DNA of 64,000 bases from Verrucomicrobiota bacterium (GTDB lineage Bacteria > Chlamydiota > Chlamydiia > Chlamydiales > JAEYWL01): assembly GCA_023428915.1 (NCBI GenBank), contig JAEYWL010000062.1, positions 1 to 64,000 on the forward strand. The letters are read 5' to 3'. The translations under genes and the position numbers were made by a program. Shown here piece by piece: positions 28,457-37,403 of this stretch (position 1 is the stretch's first letter; each line of letters starts with the position of its first letter). The notes under the pieces were generated by a model. That model saw only the letters and a list, made by a program, of their open reading frames with translations, was not told the DNA's origin and made no database searches.

Positions 28457-29581
28457 CTACTCTCCTAACACTGTCAGTCCTTGAGGGACTGGGATGCGAG
28501 TTTCTCTTTGCCATTCCTCTATAGCCTTTTGTAATTCTTCTTTCGCTGCTGATTGAGGGGTTTTAGAGGCTGAAGTAATAGCTGTAATTAGTCGTTGCAA
28601 AGCAAGGCTATTTAACTCTGCATTAGGATGCGTTGCAAGATGCTTGCCAATGGCAATACAATCCTCATTGGAAAAAACTCCTCCTTTATCCTCATTGCGT
28701 ATTTCCTGGGTAATTACATTGACAAACATATCGGCAAACACAGAGTTGGCATCCCGCTCATTAAAAGTAGCATTGGAGAATGCTTTTTTATCCTCTCGCT
28801 GCATGGGTGAAAGGAACTGGCTAAAGGCTGCTTTAAAAGCTGGAATATGTTCTTTTTTTCCTGAAAGGATAGCGGGGTAAAGATCTAGCATCGTTTCTAT
28901 ATGTTTTTTTATCTGCTGTCTTCCCAAAAGTTCTTTGCATTCAGGCTTATTGAGCAATACCGCTGCACGTAAAATGACCTGATCTTTTTGCTTCCAGCTT
29001 GTGCCTAGCCACTTAATGCGTAAGGAAACTTCAGTGAAGAGGATTTTAAGGGTGTCGATAAATGAAAGGGATTTAGCAGGCAGACGATATTGATGCTCTT
29101 GCAAACTGCCCTCATTACGAGTGGAACGGACATTTTCAAATAAGGAAGGAGGGATGGCGACTGAACTTGGCCTGGAAAAATTCGGGGCGCGTGCAGGTTT
29201 GGCATCCGAGACGGCAAGACCCGGGAAGAGATACTCATTATCTGGGCCCACTACGCGCGCTGTAATTGCTTTTATCTCTTTAGGTTGTTTTTCAGGCGGG
29301 TTCAAAGTGGGATTAGGCTTTAACTGATACACCGCATCTTTTTTTGGACGTCCCAGCAAGCTCAGTTGATTTTGTATAAACCCTTTAACTTTTTCGATGT
29401 CTGTGTTAGCTGGAGCATATAGGGTAATTTGAAAAACAACGCCATCTGCTCTTCGCATATTAAAGATACGAGAAGGGCCGCTATCGCATGCTTGCTCAGG
29501 TATATCGGTGTTTACAAATTCTGAAAACTCCCCTTTCCCGACGATTTCAGAAAAATCCCCGCTACTAGGCAATGAATTCAT
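28457..29581 (-). CDS. Uncharacterised effector-like protein (374 aa)
   Basis: Not recognised. The ATG has AGGAGAG six bases upstream. No leader peptide. An N-terminal module (about 30-95) with alternating strands and a helix (GVVFQITLYAPANTDIEKVK) is followed by a Pro-rich linker. A helical C-terminal domain (about 160-370) contains FIDTLKILFTEVSLRIKWLG and a long run of helices. It sits between two other large genes in the same orientation (101 bases before the next, 15 after the previous), suggesting a shared transcript. It carries none of the enzyme motifs I looked for. Confidence 0.6.
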   Translation of the reverse strand: MNSLPSSGDFSEIVGKGEFSEFVNTDIPEQACDSGPSRIFNMRRADGVVFQITLYAPANTDIEKVKGFIQNQLSLLGRPKKDAVYQLKPNPTLNPPEKQPKEIKAITARVVGPDNEYLFPGLAVSDAKPARAPNFSRPSSVAIPPSLFENVRSTRNEGSLQEHQYRLPAKSLSFIDTLKILFTEVSLRIKWLGTSWKQKDQVILRAAVLLNKPECKELLGRQQIKKHIETMLDLYPAILSGKKEHIPAFKAAFSQFLSPMQREDKKAFSNATFNERDANSVFADMFVNVITQEIRNEDKGGVFSNEDCIAIGKHLATHPNAELNSLALQRLITAITSASKTPQSAAKEELQKAIEEWQRETRIPVPQGLTVLGE

Positions 29582-29596
29582 AAAATCTCTCCTAGT

Positions 29597-30889
29597 TTAA
29601 GAGGCTAAGTAATTTATTAAACCTCTAGCAAAAATTGTTATTGAAGCATTATCATCAAACTTATATTCTTTTAGGCAATTCTCTACTTCGATTCTAATTT
29701 TTTCTAATTCCTTTTTAAAATCTCCTTCATCTGTAAGATTTAAATTTACTGCCATTACTAATTGCTTACTAACCTCTGAATAATCAAGTAATTCTTTTTT
29801 CAAATCTTCTATAATTAAAGGAGCTTGAAAAGACCAGTCTATGTTTTTCCAAGTAGACTGATCTGAAATCCCCTGCTGCATAATATCCTCTAGGACATTA
29901 AGAGCTAAGAAGCCGTTAAGCTGATTAATATTGGCTTGCTCCTTGATTGAATTGTTGACTGATGTTTTATTTAACTTGCCAACTTCGCTAAAAGCATTCT
30001 GGCAAACTTCTTCAAGGTGATCCGGAATCTTGAATTGCTCTTTTAATTCTGATAAAATTTGTTTATATCCAGATTTATGTTCTTTTATATCGCTTACTAG
30101 TTGCTTAATAAGTTCTAAGCCTTTAGGGATTTGACAAATATTATTAATGACTACTAAATCTTTGAGCGTTTTCTCTTCCCTTTCTTCTTTAGTTTTTGCT
30201 GAAGGAGGAGAAATGGAGTAAAAACCTTTTATATTAGATAATAATGCCTGCTTTCTTGCTGCATTGTCGTAAGGATCATTTGGATCATCCGGCTCTATAT
30301 ACAGGGGGGAGTCAATTTCATTTAGGATAAAAGAATTTTTTCCAAATACTTCTTGGAGCTCCTTGGCTTCTGGAGAATTCAAGGGTATAGGAGCTTCATT
30401 AGTTCCTCTAGCAGCTTTTTTGATAAGCAAAGAGTTATCGAGCAATTTTGTGGCATTCTGTGATGACCGGCTAAAAAAAACAGCCAAGATATCCTTGCCT
30501 TTATTCGTAATAGTAATTTTTAGATGATCTATAAAATTTAAAACTGCTTTTTTTATTGAACGGCTAAATTCCAAGTGTTCTGTGTCTTTGCTAGTTAACC
30601 TTCTTAAGGTCTCCTCTGCTGACTCGTGATTTATTATCGATTTATCCTGTTTTCCCCAAACACGTTTAGATTGATTTACTATATTATTAGGTATGCTGGA
30701 ATTCACGCGCGCCCCTTCTAAAGGAAGAGGGGGATTTTCTTGCGGCTTGGTTAAAATATCTAATGCTTGCTGGTTATTTTGCTGGAAATCGGGAGCCATG
30801 ACTTTGTTTTCTATCCCATTTGGTGATTGCAAGTCTGATTGCTGCCCCAAATAGGGATTATTGTCATTTTTACCTATTGCAAATCCCAT
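29597..30889 (-). CDS. Uncharacterised effector-like protein (430 aa)
   Basis: Not recognised. The ATG follows a purine-rich AAGGGGGG site, 9 bases after the upstream gene's stop. The first about 80 residues are polar, rich in Asn, Gln and Pro and probably disordered. The rest is predominantly helical, with heptad-like stretches (EERE...LKDLVVINNICQIPKGLELIKQ). An acidic EPDDPNDPYD loop lies near residue 205. No signal peptide or membrane helix. The disordered polar N-terminus followed by a helical body is a common layout of type III-secreted proteins, which is the only basis for calling it effector-like. Confidence 0.6.
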   Translation of the reverse strand: MGFAIGKNDNNPYLGQQSDLQSPNGIENKVMAPDFQQNNQQALDILTKPQENPPLPLEGARVNSSIPNNIVNQSKRVWGKQDKSIINHESAEETLRRLTSKDTEHLEFSRSIKKAVLNFIDHLKITITNKGKDILAVFFSRSSQNATKLLDNSLLIKKAARGTNEAPIPLNSPEAKELQEVFGKNSFILNEIDSPLYIEPDDPNDPYDNAARKQALLSNIKGFYSISPPSAKTKEEREEKTLKDLVVINNICQIPKGLELIKQLVSDIKEHKSGYKQILSELKEQFKIPDHLEEVCQNAFSEVGKLNKTSVNNSIKEQANINQLNGFLALNVLEDIMQQGISDQSTWKNIDWSFQAPLIIEDLKKELLDYSEVSKQLVMAVNLNLTDEGDFKKELEKIRIEVENCLKEYKFDDNASITIFARGLINYLAS

Positions 30890-30898
30890 GATCCCCCC

Positions 30899-32905
30899 TT
30901 ATTCTTCCAAGCTGTTTTCTAAGATATAATTGTGCAGCATCCCGAACAGCTTTTTGAGATCATAACTTGCCTCCACAGATAATTTACGCTCTTCGGCTAA
31001 GTCTGCCAACGCATGAACATTGTCGCCAAAGATCCTCTGAAGGTCTGCTTCATCGAACTTTTTATCGTACTGGAATACGTTGTTGAACAAGGAAAAGACA
31101 ACATCCTGCGGCACATTGATCTGACGGCGCTTTAGAAAATTTGCCATAAACTCATTGATCAGCCCTTTTTTGATTTCAAAAATGACTTTTTGTGCAGCTG
31201 GATTAGCTTCAAACTTAAATCCTTGTTCAATTGTCGTAAATAAAGGCACTGGTTGAAGCAGTTGCTGATCTACTTGCCTTATATGGTCGGCTAATTGGGA
31301 AGTTAATCCTATGTCGAGTAAAGGAGCTTGCACTCCGCCTAATTCCGATGGTTTAATTGCAGCATTCTCCAATAGAGAAAATATCGTCTCTAAATTATCT
31401 AGAAAATGGACAAATGCCTGAAATTTGGCAGCTACCTGCGGTTGTTCTTTCCTTTGGTTTTCGGCAACCTTGACAAGCGCCATCTTAACTTTATGCAGCT
31501 CGTCCAAGGAGATCTTCTTACTGTCTGCATGCAGCAGGGTATCTAACAGGTCGGCTAAAAGATTTTCCTGCTCTAAAGAAACATTTACCCCTAAAGAATT
31601 TATGGGAAGGGTCAAATCCGGATTTATCCCCGCCAATTTTTCGTTAGTTTCAATTAAGGTGCTGCGGGTACGCACCCAGCTATCCATTACCCTTACAGCC
31701 TCTATAAAGGGAAGGTTTACGGAATTCTCGGCAGGAAGAAAATCCAACAGCTCTTGTTTTTTCCGGGTAAGCTCTGCAAGGGAGAGGGCTTGATGGTTGT
31801 GCAAATAAATGAGCACGCTGTTCATGTAAGTTTGCAAGGCTTTCCGTTTAGCAGGTGTATTAAAGATGCCTTGAAAATGTGCCTGGTCAATTTCCTTGTT
31901 GAAGAGCTTAAGATTGGAGAAAGTATCATTGTGAAAATGCCAAAGCTGAGCTACCGAAGCCAGCAACTGCTTAGCAGCTGGAAATTTCTCTTCCATAACC
32001 CCCAAGATTGCCCTTACGGTATTGATCAGGTATTTAACCGAATGGGCCTCGCTGTGCTTGGCATATTTTATTAGCAAAGTATTTAACACATGCAGATCGG
32101 CTACAGAATGCGTGCTTGAAAGTAATTCTTTAAGGACTTCCCCATCGCTTTGATGTCCGGCTAAGCCATTCAACCTGTGGGCTGCATTTACAAACTGCGA
32201 AGCAATGCTGTTATTAAAAAGAGCGTCGGCAGCCTTTTTAGTGCTTTCATCACCGCTCTGGCTGATTTGCTGGCGGAGCTCGATCAACTGTGAAATATTG
32301 GCTTTAGCTGCGCCGCTGAGCTCCTGATGGCGATCTACGTGTTTTTCAGCTTCGATCAACTCTGAGAATGTTGCGAATTTAGGATTTTCACTGGCCTGGC
32401 GCACTAGCATATAATGCGCCTGGCTTGCAGAATGCAGGCCTGAACTGACTAATTCTTCAGAAACCACACTAGATGTGTCACTATGGCTATCTTCCACACT
32501 GCTGAAAGAGTCCTCATCGCGCAAGCGCGGCAATTGCGGAGATTCTGATTCAGGCCCCTGCGAAATAAAAAGGGCGGCTACCTTAGGCACAGAAGTGTCA
32601 ATAAAGTCCCCTGTAAATTCCCTCTCCCCTTGCCTGCCATTAAATCCGGTTCTGTCGATATTGACTTCATCAAATTGCGCTGTATTCTTAACAATTTCCT
32701 TTACCACTTCGACTAATTCGGCCATTTTGGCCTTATCTTGCTGCCCAAGTTCGTGCTTGCTGCCTGTTTCATCTATAAGCGTCGCTTTAAATAGTTCGTT
32801 GCCGATCAGGATAAGGCCAGAGTTAGTCACTTCCACAGCAGGGAAATTTTGAGAAGCTGCAGGTTGAGCCACTGAAGAAAATGAGGAGAAATCTGCATTA
32901 GCCAT
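30899..32905 (-). CDS. Effector-like protein with shared N-terminal domain (668 aa)
   Basis: Not recognised as a known family. AAGGAG lies seven bases before the ATG. Residues about 23-95 (VEVTNSGLILIGNELFKAT...LVEVVKEIVKNTAQFDEVNI) match closely the same region of the 501-residue protein encoded next upstream (VEVTQSKLIKIGNEYYRAT...LVEVVKEIVKSTTHFDEMQI). The two therefore share a small domain with dissimilar remaining sequence. Residues about 130-165 are Ser/Asp-rich and probably disordered; the remainder is all-helical with several Leu-rich segments. No membrane helix. The shared domain could be a secretion- or chaperone-binding module; that is inference. Confidence 0.65.
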   Translation of the reverse strand: MANADFSSFSSVAQPAASQNFPAVEVTNSGLILIGNELFKATLIDETGSKHELGQQDKAKMAELVEVVKEIVKNTAQFDEVNIDRTGFNGRQGEREFTGDFIDTSVPKVAALFISQGPESESPQLPRLRDEDSFSSVEDSHSDTSSVVSEELVSSGLHSASQAHYMLVRQASENPKFATFSELIEAEKHVDRHQELSGAAKANISQLIELRQQISQSGDESTKKAADALFNNSIASQFVNAAHRLNGLAGHQSDGEVLKELLSSTHSVADLHVLNTLLIKYAKHSEAHSVKYLINTVRAILGVMEEKFPAAKQLLASVAQLWHFHNDTFSNLKLFNKEIDQAHFQGIFNTPAKRKALQTYMNSVLIYLHNHQALSLAELTRKKQELLDFLPAENSVNLPFIEAVRVMDSWVRTRSTLIETNEKLAGINPDLTLPINSLGVNVSLEQENLLADLLDTLLHADSKKISLDELHKVKMALVKVAENQRKEQPQVAAKFQAFVHFLDNLETIFSLLENAAIKPSELGGVQAPLLDIGLTSQLADHIRQVDQQLLQPVPLFTTIEQGFKFEANPAAQKVIFEIKKGLINEFMANFLKRRQINVPQDVVFSLFNNVFQYDKKFDEADLQRIFGDNVHALADLAEERKLSVEASYDLKKLFGMLHNYILENSLEE

Positions 32906-33030
32906 TTTACACTCCTTAAATTTACTTGCTATAATTATTATAAAATTAATTTATTAATTATGTAATGTTAATTTAATAAATAAGAATTATTAGAAGTAAA
33001 ATAGAAACGATCTCAAAAAAGCCTGAATTA

Positions 33031-33153
33031 GGCGCGCTTAAATGGACAATAGGGACATCATGGACCATAGAGGCTTAACATACTAAGCTATAATATCTTA
33101 TGTCTATATGGTCCCTATAGTCCATGCTGTCCCTATTGTCTATTTAGGCGCCG
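33031..33153. repeat. Dispersed palindromic element, copy 1 of 3
   Basis: Arms 33031-33070 and 33115-33153 are imperfect inverted repeats, about 31 bases with three mismatches plus GGCGC-type ends. The core of the left arm is TTAAATGGACAATAGGGACA. Copies 2 and 3 are at 43039-43155 and 57681-57744. The right arm contains the last codons and the stop codon of the adjacent 501-residue gene. Confidence 0.75.
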
Positions 33154-34649
33154 CTTAAGTTTTCTTGGATCTTTACTGCAGACTCAAGGCGAGCTGTCAT
33201 CCTATACAGGATTTTGCTTTCCAGCTCGTTTGGAGGTTTTGAAAATGAACGTTTCAATTTTTCAATGAAATGGGCAACTTCGCCTGTAATTCCCGTTTGT
33301 TTCTTGTTTGCCAAAAATTGTTTGGCAACCGAAACGTAATCATTAAACACCATAAACTGTTCAATAGTATTAAAGACCTTTAAGAATTCCTCTAAAGAAA
33401 CTTGGTCGGTATTACTAGTTTCATTTAAGAATTTTAAGTTGTCTTCTAACCTCCCTATGGCACTACTAAGGCTGGAATCGATGAGCGGCAAAGTTTTGTA
33501 GATTTCACGCTGCTCTTGCGGGATTAATTCTTTCAGCTTGCTGCCCTTGGTTGCAACTAAAGCCTTAATTCTGGCCGCTTTTTCTTCCGGGTGTATCTGC
33601 TCATTCAAAATAGCAGTAACTTCGGTTTGCAGTCCTCGTTGAATATCTTCGATGCTTTGCAAAAGTTCCGGAGCAGGAATATCTGCCGCAGATCTCAAGC
33701 TGTTTGTGATCTCTTTAAAACTATGCTTATTCTTATCGCCTCCATGCCGGATTAATAGAGCAGAAAGTTCCTCAACCTGCTTGACAGCACTTCCTGAATA
33801 CAAAACTTCCACAGCTGTCTTAATCTCCCTTGGAAAATTTTCATTTTTTACTAAATCATATCTGCCTTTCAGAGCCATTATCCCATCCCGCACCTCTTGA
33901 ATAGGTGGTTGATAGGCATGAGTCATCGAAGCTTTAACGGCCTGTTCCTTCTCTATGCCATCCAAAAATGGCTGTAACGTTTGCGATAAAGGCTGATTTG
34001 CTTTGATAAACTCCCTGAGAATTGTTTTAGCTGCAGAAACAGTCATTGAAGAATCAGTATTTTGATTTTCTGAAATTACTGCTGCATGAATATGAGGTTC
34101 AGGTGCGGAAGATCGGGGATGAATATGCAATTGCATAGGTATTAGCTCGTTACGTTCGGTTAGAGGCTGTGCAAGTGGTTGAGAAACAATAGTATGCGAT
34201 TGTACATGTGTCAGCTGTGCAACAGAAGAAGGATTTTCTGCTAGGGGTGTGTCAAAATTAGGCATTGAAACATTGCGGGCAGCTGCCGCTGTCGTAAAAA
34301 TTGTCTCTATTTTTTTTGACAGGGCCTCATCATGCTTCCCCTGAGATTTTATTTTCCCCCCTTTTTTTACTTCAAAACCTGCGGCATTAATTTGCATCTC
34401 ATCAAAATGGGTAGTGCTCTTCACGATTTCTTTCACCACTTCAACCAGGCCTTCTATTTTGTCTTGGGTCAATTCGCTAAGCATTTTGCTATGGCCGCTT
34501 TCATCGATAACCGTAGCCCTATAATATTCGTTGCCTATTTTTATCAGCTTGGATTGTGTGACTTCAACTACAGGAGGTTTAGCAGGCGGGGAAGAGGCTG
34601 GGGGCGTGGGAACTCCAGGCATAAAAGGAGGGAATCCAGGATGTGCCAT
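33144..34649 (-). CDS. Effector-like protein with shared N-terminal domain (501 aa)
   Basis: Not recognised. The start at 34649 is decided by GGAGGT placed six bases before this ATG; the earlier ATG at 34661 overlaps that site. A Pro-rich leader (MAHPGFPPFMPGVPTPPAS) precedes a domain at about 27-100 shared with the 668-residue neighbour. A disordered Gln/His-rich segment follows (about 120-200, with QLHIHPRSSAPEPHIH), then a helical body. The final codons and stop lie inside a palindromic repeat element, so the original C-terminus may have been altered by insertion. Transcription is divergent from the CheD-like gene at 34757; the 107 bases between are very AT-rich and should hold both promoters. 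Confidence 0.65.
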   Translation of the reverse strand: MAHPGFPPFMPGVPTPPASSPPAKPPVVEVTQSKLIKIGNEYYRATVIDESGHSKMLSELTQDKIEGLVEVVKEIVKSTTHFDEMQINAAGFEVKKGGKIKSQGKHDEALSKKIETIFTTAAAARNVSMPNFDTPLAENPSSVAQLTHVQSHTIVSQPLAQPLTERNELIPMQLHIHPRSSAPEPHIHAAVISENQNTDSSMTVSAAKTILREFIKANQPLSQTLQPFLDGIEKEQAVKASMTHAYQPPIQEVRDGIMALKGRYDLVKNENFPREIKTAVEVLYSGSAVKQVEELSALLIRHGGDKNKHSFKEITNSLRSAADIPAPELLQSIEDIQRGLQTEVTAILNEQIHPEEKAARIKALVATKGSKLKELIPQEQREIYKTLPLIDSSLSSAIGRLEDNLKFLNETSNTDQVSLEEFLKVFNTIEQFMVFNDYVSVAKQFLANKKQTGITGEVAHFIEKLKRSFSKPPNELESKILYRMTARLESAVKIQENLSGA

Positions 34650-34756
34650 AAAAACCTCCATTGCAATAATTAACCTTTATAATTATTATAAATTCTATTT
34701 ATATTTGATTAATATAATTATTAATAATAACAAATAAACTTACATAAGGATTAATA

Positions 34757-35473
34757 ATGGAAACAGTTGGTTTCAGCCCTAATATCCCAGTAACCGAAGA
34801 AAATTCTCCAGATGCGAAAACTCCCCAGGAACCTCATTGGATTACTGCTTTTACTCAAGACGCCCTTGCATTCAAAACGGAAGAGAGAATGGCTGCTATG
34901 GGAAAAAAAATAACGGAAGTAGTCCCCATTGAGAACATTACCATTCCTTCTTTTCAAACTCATACCATGGTTGGTTGGGATGCCGGCAAAGTAGTCGATG
35001 TAACCCAGCAGCCTCCTCTGTATACAAAAGAAATTGGGCCTTGTATTGGGATTTTAGCCAGACTGTTTGAAGGCGAAACTGTTACCCACACAGCCTTGCA
35101 TCATGTATTTTGTAATCCGGAAGAGCTAAAAAACACTCTAAAAACCTTAATCGAAAAAACAAAAGAAGGAACAATTGAATTTTTTATTACAGGTGGAGAT
35201 GCTAGTTCTATCGGCAACTATAACAAAGTCATAAAGATTATCGAAAAACTTCGCGCAGAACACCTAAGTGTAAACATGATTATACAAGAAGATCTCTTTA
35301 GGATAGCAGATCTGGGTCTGCCTTGTAAACTAACCCTGGATAACATGCTATATCGCGAATCATGCGGGTTGCAGTTTGCGGGTTTTGATGAGCAACATCG
35401 CCCCTATCAGATAGTTGATGTAAGCAGCGACCGTCCTTGTAAAGAAGAAAATTTTACCAGGGTTTGGCACTAA
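34757..35473 (+). CDS. CheD/CNF1/BLF1-like putative glutamine deamidase
   Basis: 238 residues; AAGGA lies six bases before the ATG. Residues 85-175 follow the CheD layout: strand, YTKEIGPCIGIL, strand, VTHTALHHVF, helix, then EFFITGGDASSIGNYNKVIKIIEKL and VNMIIQEDL. These correspond to CheD's T.LGSCV.V, GGM.H..LP, GGA..IG.RN and I...D.G segments. Thr90, Cys96 and His111 are spaced like the catalytic residues of this superfamily: Thr-Cys 6 apart as in CheD and BLF1, Cys-His 15 apart as in CNF1. His115 or His116 is an alternative. No chemotaxis gene is seen nearby, and it faces a cluster of effector-like genes. I infer a host-directed Gln deamidase, though an inactive homologue is possible. Confidence 0.55.
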   Translation: METVGFSPNIPVTEENSPDAKTPQEPHWITAFTQDALAFKTEERMAAMGKKITEVVPIENITIPSFQTHTMVGWDAGKVVDVTQQPPLYTKEIGPCIGILARLFEGETVTHTALHHVFCNPEELKNTLKTLIEKTKEGTIEFFITGGDASSIGNYNKVIKIIEKLRAEHLSVNMIIQEDLFRIADLGLPCKLTLDNMLYRESCGLQFAGFDEQHRPYQIVDVSSDRPCKEENFTRVWH

Positions 35474-35535
35474 TTAGATTTTCTTTAGAGAAAAGAGCAA
35501 AAAATTTAGTATGCACATGCACATAGGAGATTGCA

Positions 35536-37332
35536 TTGTTTACCGGGCTCTTTTTTCTACTTCTGCTTTTGCTGATTATTGGCTCAACGCCTGACCAGAT
35601 CCAAAATACTTGGGAAAACTATCCTAAAGAAGCTTTTGCTGCAGGAATGGCCCTTTATGGCGCTGTCCTGCTGCTGATTATTTTACAAAACCTTATCTGG
35701 CGCGCCAGGGGAAGAACGGCCCCCGCCTGGATGGAATACGTCGCCAATATCGAATTGCTCATCTTTTTTACCTGCTTCAATTTATATCTAAATTCCCCGC
35801 GCTGGCTTGCAGGTTCTGTTATGCAGAATTCTTCCCAGCTGGTTTTGGGAATTTTAAATCTTAGCCTATATTTCATAGCTTTATTTCTGCACCACGCCAC
35901 TTCCCAACTGGTCTATGGCTGGCGATTGGGAGTTAAAAAAGCAAAACGGCAATTTATTTTAGTTGTCCCCTTTATACTTCCTTTCCTGCTGTTTGCCTTC
36001 CTGGTAGATTTGGTGGGTATTATCCCCACGAATCCCCATATCGATACCAATTGGCTCAACACCGGGTTGTTTCTGGCCTTATTGCTGCTGCTGCTGCTTT
36101 GCATGCTATTTTTACCCATCATAGTGACGAGTATTTGGAAGTGTGCGCCATTAAAAGAGGGTGTTCTTAAAGAACGGCTCGATGCCATTTGCCGGAAAGC
36201 CAATTTTAGGCATGGAGGGATGCAAGTTTGGGGCGCTATGGAAGGCGGCTATACGGCAGCAATTATTGGACTTTTGCCCAATTACCGCTATGTGATGTTC
36301 ACCAGGAATTTGCTGCACACTTTTCCGCAAGAAGAAGTTGAGGCTATTTTAGCCCATGAAATCGGGCATAACAAACATCGCCACCTATGGCTTTATCCAT
36401 TGATATTCTTAGGACTCATAGTGCTTCTTGAGCTATTCTGGCAATTAATGGGTTTGCCGCTTACCAACTATATCCAGCTATTAAACCTGATCGCGACTCC
36501 CAGCTACACTGATATTTTACAGCCGCTGCTTATAGTACTGCCCTATGTCGTGATAGGTGGGCTCTATTTTCGCTTTGTCTTCGGCTTTTTTTCCCGCTTA
36601 TTCGAAAGGCAAGCAGACCTGTCAGTACTGGAATTGGGTTTGCCGGCTGAACCTTTAGCATCGGCTTTAGACCGTATTGGGCTGCTTTCAGGCGGCACTC
36701 ACGAGCAGCCTAATTGGCACCATTATAGCCTGGCCCGGCGGATCCGCACGGTGCTGCGAGCAGCGGCGCAGCCTGAAATGATCCGGCGGCAGCGCACCAA
36801 AGTGATCACTTGCACCCTTCTCTATAGCGTTCTCTTATTTTTGGGGTCTATGTGGGTGATGGCGCCCTACTTTCCCGGCATGCCCTTTTTTAAGAACATA
36901 AGCAGCCAGACCGCAAAAATGAGTGAACGGATCGACACTTGGCTGAACACCCCCTACCGTTTAGAATTTGCAGAGCACTACGCTGCGCAAAACGAGCTGC
37001 CGGCGCCAAAAGACACTGTAATTCAAGCTGTGGCCGCGGCCCTTAAACAAAGCGGCAGTAAGGAACAGCCGGGCATATTGGAATTCTACAGTGCGCAAAA
37101 CCTTTACAATGCAGGTGAATATGCCTCAAGCGGATATCTAATGACAGATCTTTGGAGCCATATTTCAGAGCGCGAAATCAATCCTGTTCTAGGGCGCGAG
37201 TACCGCCGTTTGACGATTAAAATCCTCAATAAACTCTCCGGTAGCCGGCAAGATGAGCAGTTGCGCGCCAGCCTGGCAGATGCTATCTTAAGTGCAAAAC
37301 GCAATGAAACTATTTATCAAAACGATGACTAA
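35536..37332 (+). CDS. M48-family integral membrane zinc metalloprotease
   Basis: 598 residues. The TTG start is supported by AGGAGA five bases upstream. Seven or eight membrane helices surround a zinc site: AHEIGHNKHRH holds HEIGH at residues 274-278, and ERQADLSVLELG (about 355-366) supplies the third ligand Glu. The layout resembles Ste24/CAAX-prenyl-protease-type M48 members, with an additional soluble C-terminal region (about 470-598). Likely membrane protein quality control. It stands 71 bases upstream of htrA, which has its own promoter; two envelope proteases side by side suggest a stress-related locus. Confidence 0.88.
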   Translation: MFTGLFFLLLLLLIIGSTPDQIQNTWENYPKEAFAAGMALYGAVLLLIILQNLIWRARGRTAPAWMEYVANIELLIFFTCFNLYLNSPRWLAGSVMQNSSQLVLGILNLSLYFIALFLHHATSQLVYGWRLGVKKAKRQFILVVPFILPFLLFAFLVDLVGIIPTNPHIDTNWLNTGLFLALLLLLLLCMLFLPIIVTSIWKCAPLKEGVLKERLDAICRKANFRHGGMQVWGAMEGGYTAAIIGLLPNYRYVMFTRNLLHTFPQEEVEAILAHEIGHNKHRHLWLYPLIFLGLIVLLELFWQLMGLPLTNYIQLLNLIATPSYTDILQPLLIVLPYVVIGGLYFRFVFGFFSRLFERQADLSVLELGLPAEPLASALDRIGLLSGGTHEQPNWHHYSLARRIRTVLRAAAQPEMIRRQRTKVITCTLLYSVLLFLGSMWVMAPYFPGMPFFKNISSQTAKMSERIDTWLNTPYRLEFAEHYAAQNELPAPKDTVIQAVAAALKQSGSKEQPGILEFYSAQNLYNAGEYASSGYLMTDLWSHISEREINPVLGREYRRLTIKILNKLSGSRQDEQLRASLADAILSAKRNETIYQNDD

Positions 37333-37341
37333 AAAAGTCTA

Positions 37342-37370
37342 TTGAAAACCGTAGGCCTAATCCCTATGAT
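37342..37370 (+). promoter_or_regulatory. Sigma-70-type promoter of htrA
   Basis: TTGAAA (37342-37347), a 17-base spacer and TATGAT (37365-37370), each one mismatch from consensus. The AAGGAG ribosome-binding site at 37389-37394 precedes the ATG at 37404. Confidence 0.65.
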
Positions 37371-37403
37371 GCAAACTTGGAACATGAAAAGGAGTAACGA
37401 AAA

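Noticed and set aside
34757..35473. Plain chemotaxis CheD
   Set aside because: No cheA, cheR, cheC or receptor gene is present in the window, and an N-terminal extension of about 80 residues is not part of CheD.
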